Origin: Callipepla californica brunnescens
Lineage: Eukaryota > Chordata > Aves > Galliformes > Odontophoridae
Assembly (NCBI GenBank): GCA_023055505.1
Contig: JALIRH010000019.1
Span: 2,356,001 to 2,420,000, forward strand
Direction: 5' to 3'
DNA: 64,000 nt
The notes under the pieces were generated by a model. The model saw only the letters and a list, made by a program, of their open reading frames with translations, was not told the origin of the DNA and did no database searches. Numbering within the stretch: position 1 is the first letter of the stretch; the number at the start of each line of letters is the position of its first letter. This document shows, piece by piece, positions 62,236 through 64,000 of this stretch. The position numbers and the translations under genes are program-made.

Positions 62236-64000
62236 GAAGGTAGCATAATATGTTTTGGAATATGTGTAGTTTACTGTCCTACTTATCTTTTCTTAATGTT
62301 GTCATTTTCCATTTAAAACAAACAGCTGAGTACCCAAACATTTCCTTTTTCTGATCCTCAATTTGGTGCTACGCCTTTCTGTTCTCACTGAACCCAGACT
62401 TCTGCGTGCTACTGAAGTTTCTAAAATTTTTCTATTAGAAGTACTTGATATGACATACATGAAATCCATTCCACTGAATCTATACGTTTGCTTGCAAAAA
62501 ACTATCACTTAAATCTTCAAGAATCATTTTGAGCCGCTTAATGACAGCAAGCCAGGTTCTGGTCTCAGTTAGGCCAGATGAAATCAAGAGCAGTTCTGAA
62601 ACCTGTGAAATTGAGCTTCCTCTTCAGTTGTTCAACTGAGTCTGAACGCTTTTAATGAAATATAGCTATATTTGTATTGTAGTGATTTCTTAGGCATCCA
62701 CAGCCAGTCTCTCCTTCTGTTTGTGGAAGTTTGGAAACTCTATTTTCATTTTAAATTAGTTCATTCATTTCCTGCTTTCCCTTTCTAAAGTCTTTTTTAT
62801 GAGTGGTGTTGCTGCAGTCATTGTCATGGACATCCATTGGCATCTCTGCTTCTAAAGGCTTAATTTGTTTCTTCGTGTAAAATGAATAAAGTCTGTTGGG
62901 TATCATCAGCTGTGCCCTACGTGCACCAGGCTACAATTAGATAATGATCAAATATCCTAGAGCAGGTGGATTGTGGCCTGGATCCTTAGAAGTGGAAGTC
63001 TGCCAGCTTTCATCTTTACAGATTCTTTCCAGCTATTTGGGGATTGCAGAAATAATTGGTAATGCTCTTTACAGAACCCTTTCCTTTTTAGAGAACATTC
63101 TTCTTTGGAGAAAAGATACCACCACAAATATTATTTGACAAAACCTAAGTTCCGCAGTAACTCCTTGAATGATGTCCTGGCAAGCAGGCAGTGTTGCCTT
63201 TGTACTTCTAGCATCAGAACAAAGTGCCGTTCTTTACTGGGAAAGTGTATAGCAGCATGTACTTGGTTTCCTTTGGAAATCAGAAGTAGGGATTCCTGCT
63301 GTTGGACTTGAGTAGTTTTGTATGGAAATAGTGGATTTTTTTCTTGTACCTCCATATGGTGTATGTGAACCATCAGATTTATGGTAGTTTCTTGGACTGC
63401 TCAATCTGGCACTCACGTAATTGAGGTTCCCATGTGGAAGTCCCATTCATGTGATGCATGTCCTTTGGTAGCCCCATAGGGGTTTATTCTCTTGAATTAG
63501 GACCTAAGTATTTTATTCAAAGCCAGAGACCATCATTAGCCAAGCATAAGACAGAACCCCAGTGCTGTGACTCCTGATTGTTCTTTACTTCTTTTAAGCA
63601 GAGCGAAACTGTTAGGTGTAATTCCACTTCTTCATAACAATTAATCACCTCTGGGTTTCTAGTTTCACTCCCTGGGAAATAACTGGCAGGAGAAATCCCC
63701 ATTCTTTCTTTTTCTTTCTTCTCCTTGTGGCCTTTGTTTTCTCTTCTTTCCAACCTGTGAAAATGAAGTGCCTGATAATTTCACGTGAGGCTTTTTCATT
63801 TGTTGCTCCTTCTAGGCCTTTCAGCTAGTGTGCTCTTTGCAAATGCTACCTGCTTCCAGGCTGAATCAGTTTAAGAGCGAAGAATTAGGACTTCCTTTAT
63901 GAAAAAGACAACTTTTGTAGTTTCAATTAAAGGAATTACTGGGATTAGGAAGACAAAGGCCCAGTTTTGAAATCAGCTTTAGCAGCATTTATGAGGATCA
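62236..64000. other. unique sequence to window end
   Basis: No repeat or RNA gene is recognised. The minus-strand open segment at 62334-62431 with plausible splice sites is covered in the findings. The minus-strand frame at 63517-63753 has a lysine/glutamate-rich start caused by a pyrimidine-rich tract on the plus strand at 63703-63750. Confidence 0.4.

Overview
This window looks like a stretch of bird nuclear genome with no recognisable protein-coding gene, probably intergenic or deep intronic. The bird call rests on the interspersed repeats. Several CR1 LINE copies, some with the avian 3' end (a 'GGTTGGACT..GATGATCT..AGGTCC' block followed by ATTCTGTG-like octamers), lie in both orientations, and older, more eroded CR1-like copies sit among them. 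No Alu, L1 or other mammal-specific repeat was seen. I cannot name the species. The longest open frames are about 175 codons, most are 60 to 100, and they overlap one another on both strands and run through simple repeats. That is what chance gives in AT-rich, T-skewed DNA.

Layout: 1-356 is unique sequence; 357-1100 is a minus-strand CR1; 1101-7149 is unique sequence; 7150-8545 is an old, decayed plus-strand CR1-like LINE; 10692-10746 is a CR1 tail scrap; 12331-12605 is a plus-strand CR1 3' end that keeps the intact end of its reverse-transcriptase reading frame; 18977-19109 is a small CpG-rich element with TG..CA-type ends and a 5-bp target duplication, which resembles a short solo LTR. From 19115 to 36629 there is AT-rich unique sequence with microsatellites, a perfect 20-bp palindrome and small tandem duplications. 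Then come minus-strand CR1 fragments at 36630-36932, 38430-39110 (old) and 43328-44032. An old amniote repeat scrap lies at 48159-48262 and a MIR-like scrap at 53449-53512.

Blocks at 47380-47880, 57640-58330 and 62045-62235 look like possible conserved non-coding regulatory DNA (homeodomain and octamer motifs, retained CpGs). This is an impression that needs an alignment. On the minus strand, three short lysine/arginine-rich open segments (62334-62431, 59059-59221, 57065-57140) have plausible splice sites and compatible phases. They are the best candidates for an unrecognised gene, but the A-rich minus strand makes such segments easy to get by chance, so confidence is low. No tRNA, rRNA, snRNA, CRISPR array, operon or other known system was seen. 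I found no convincing new biological system.
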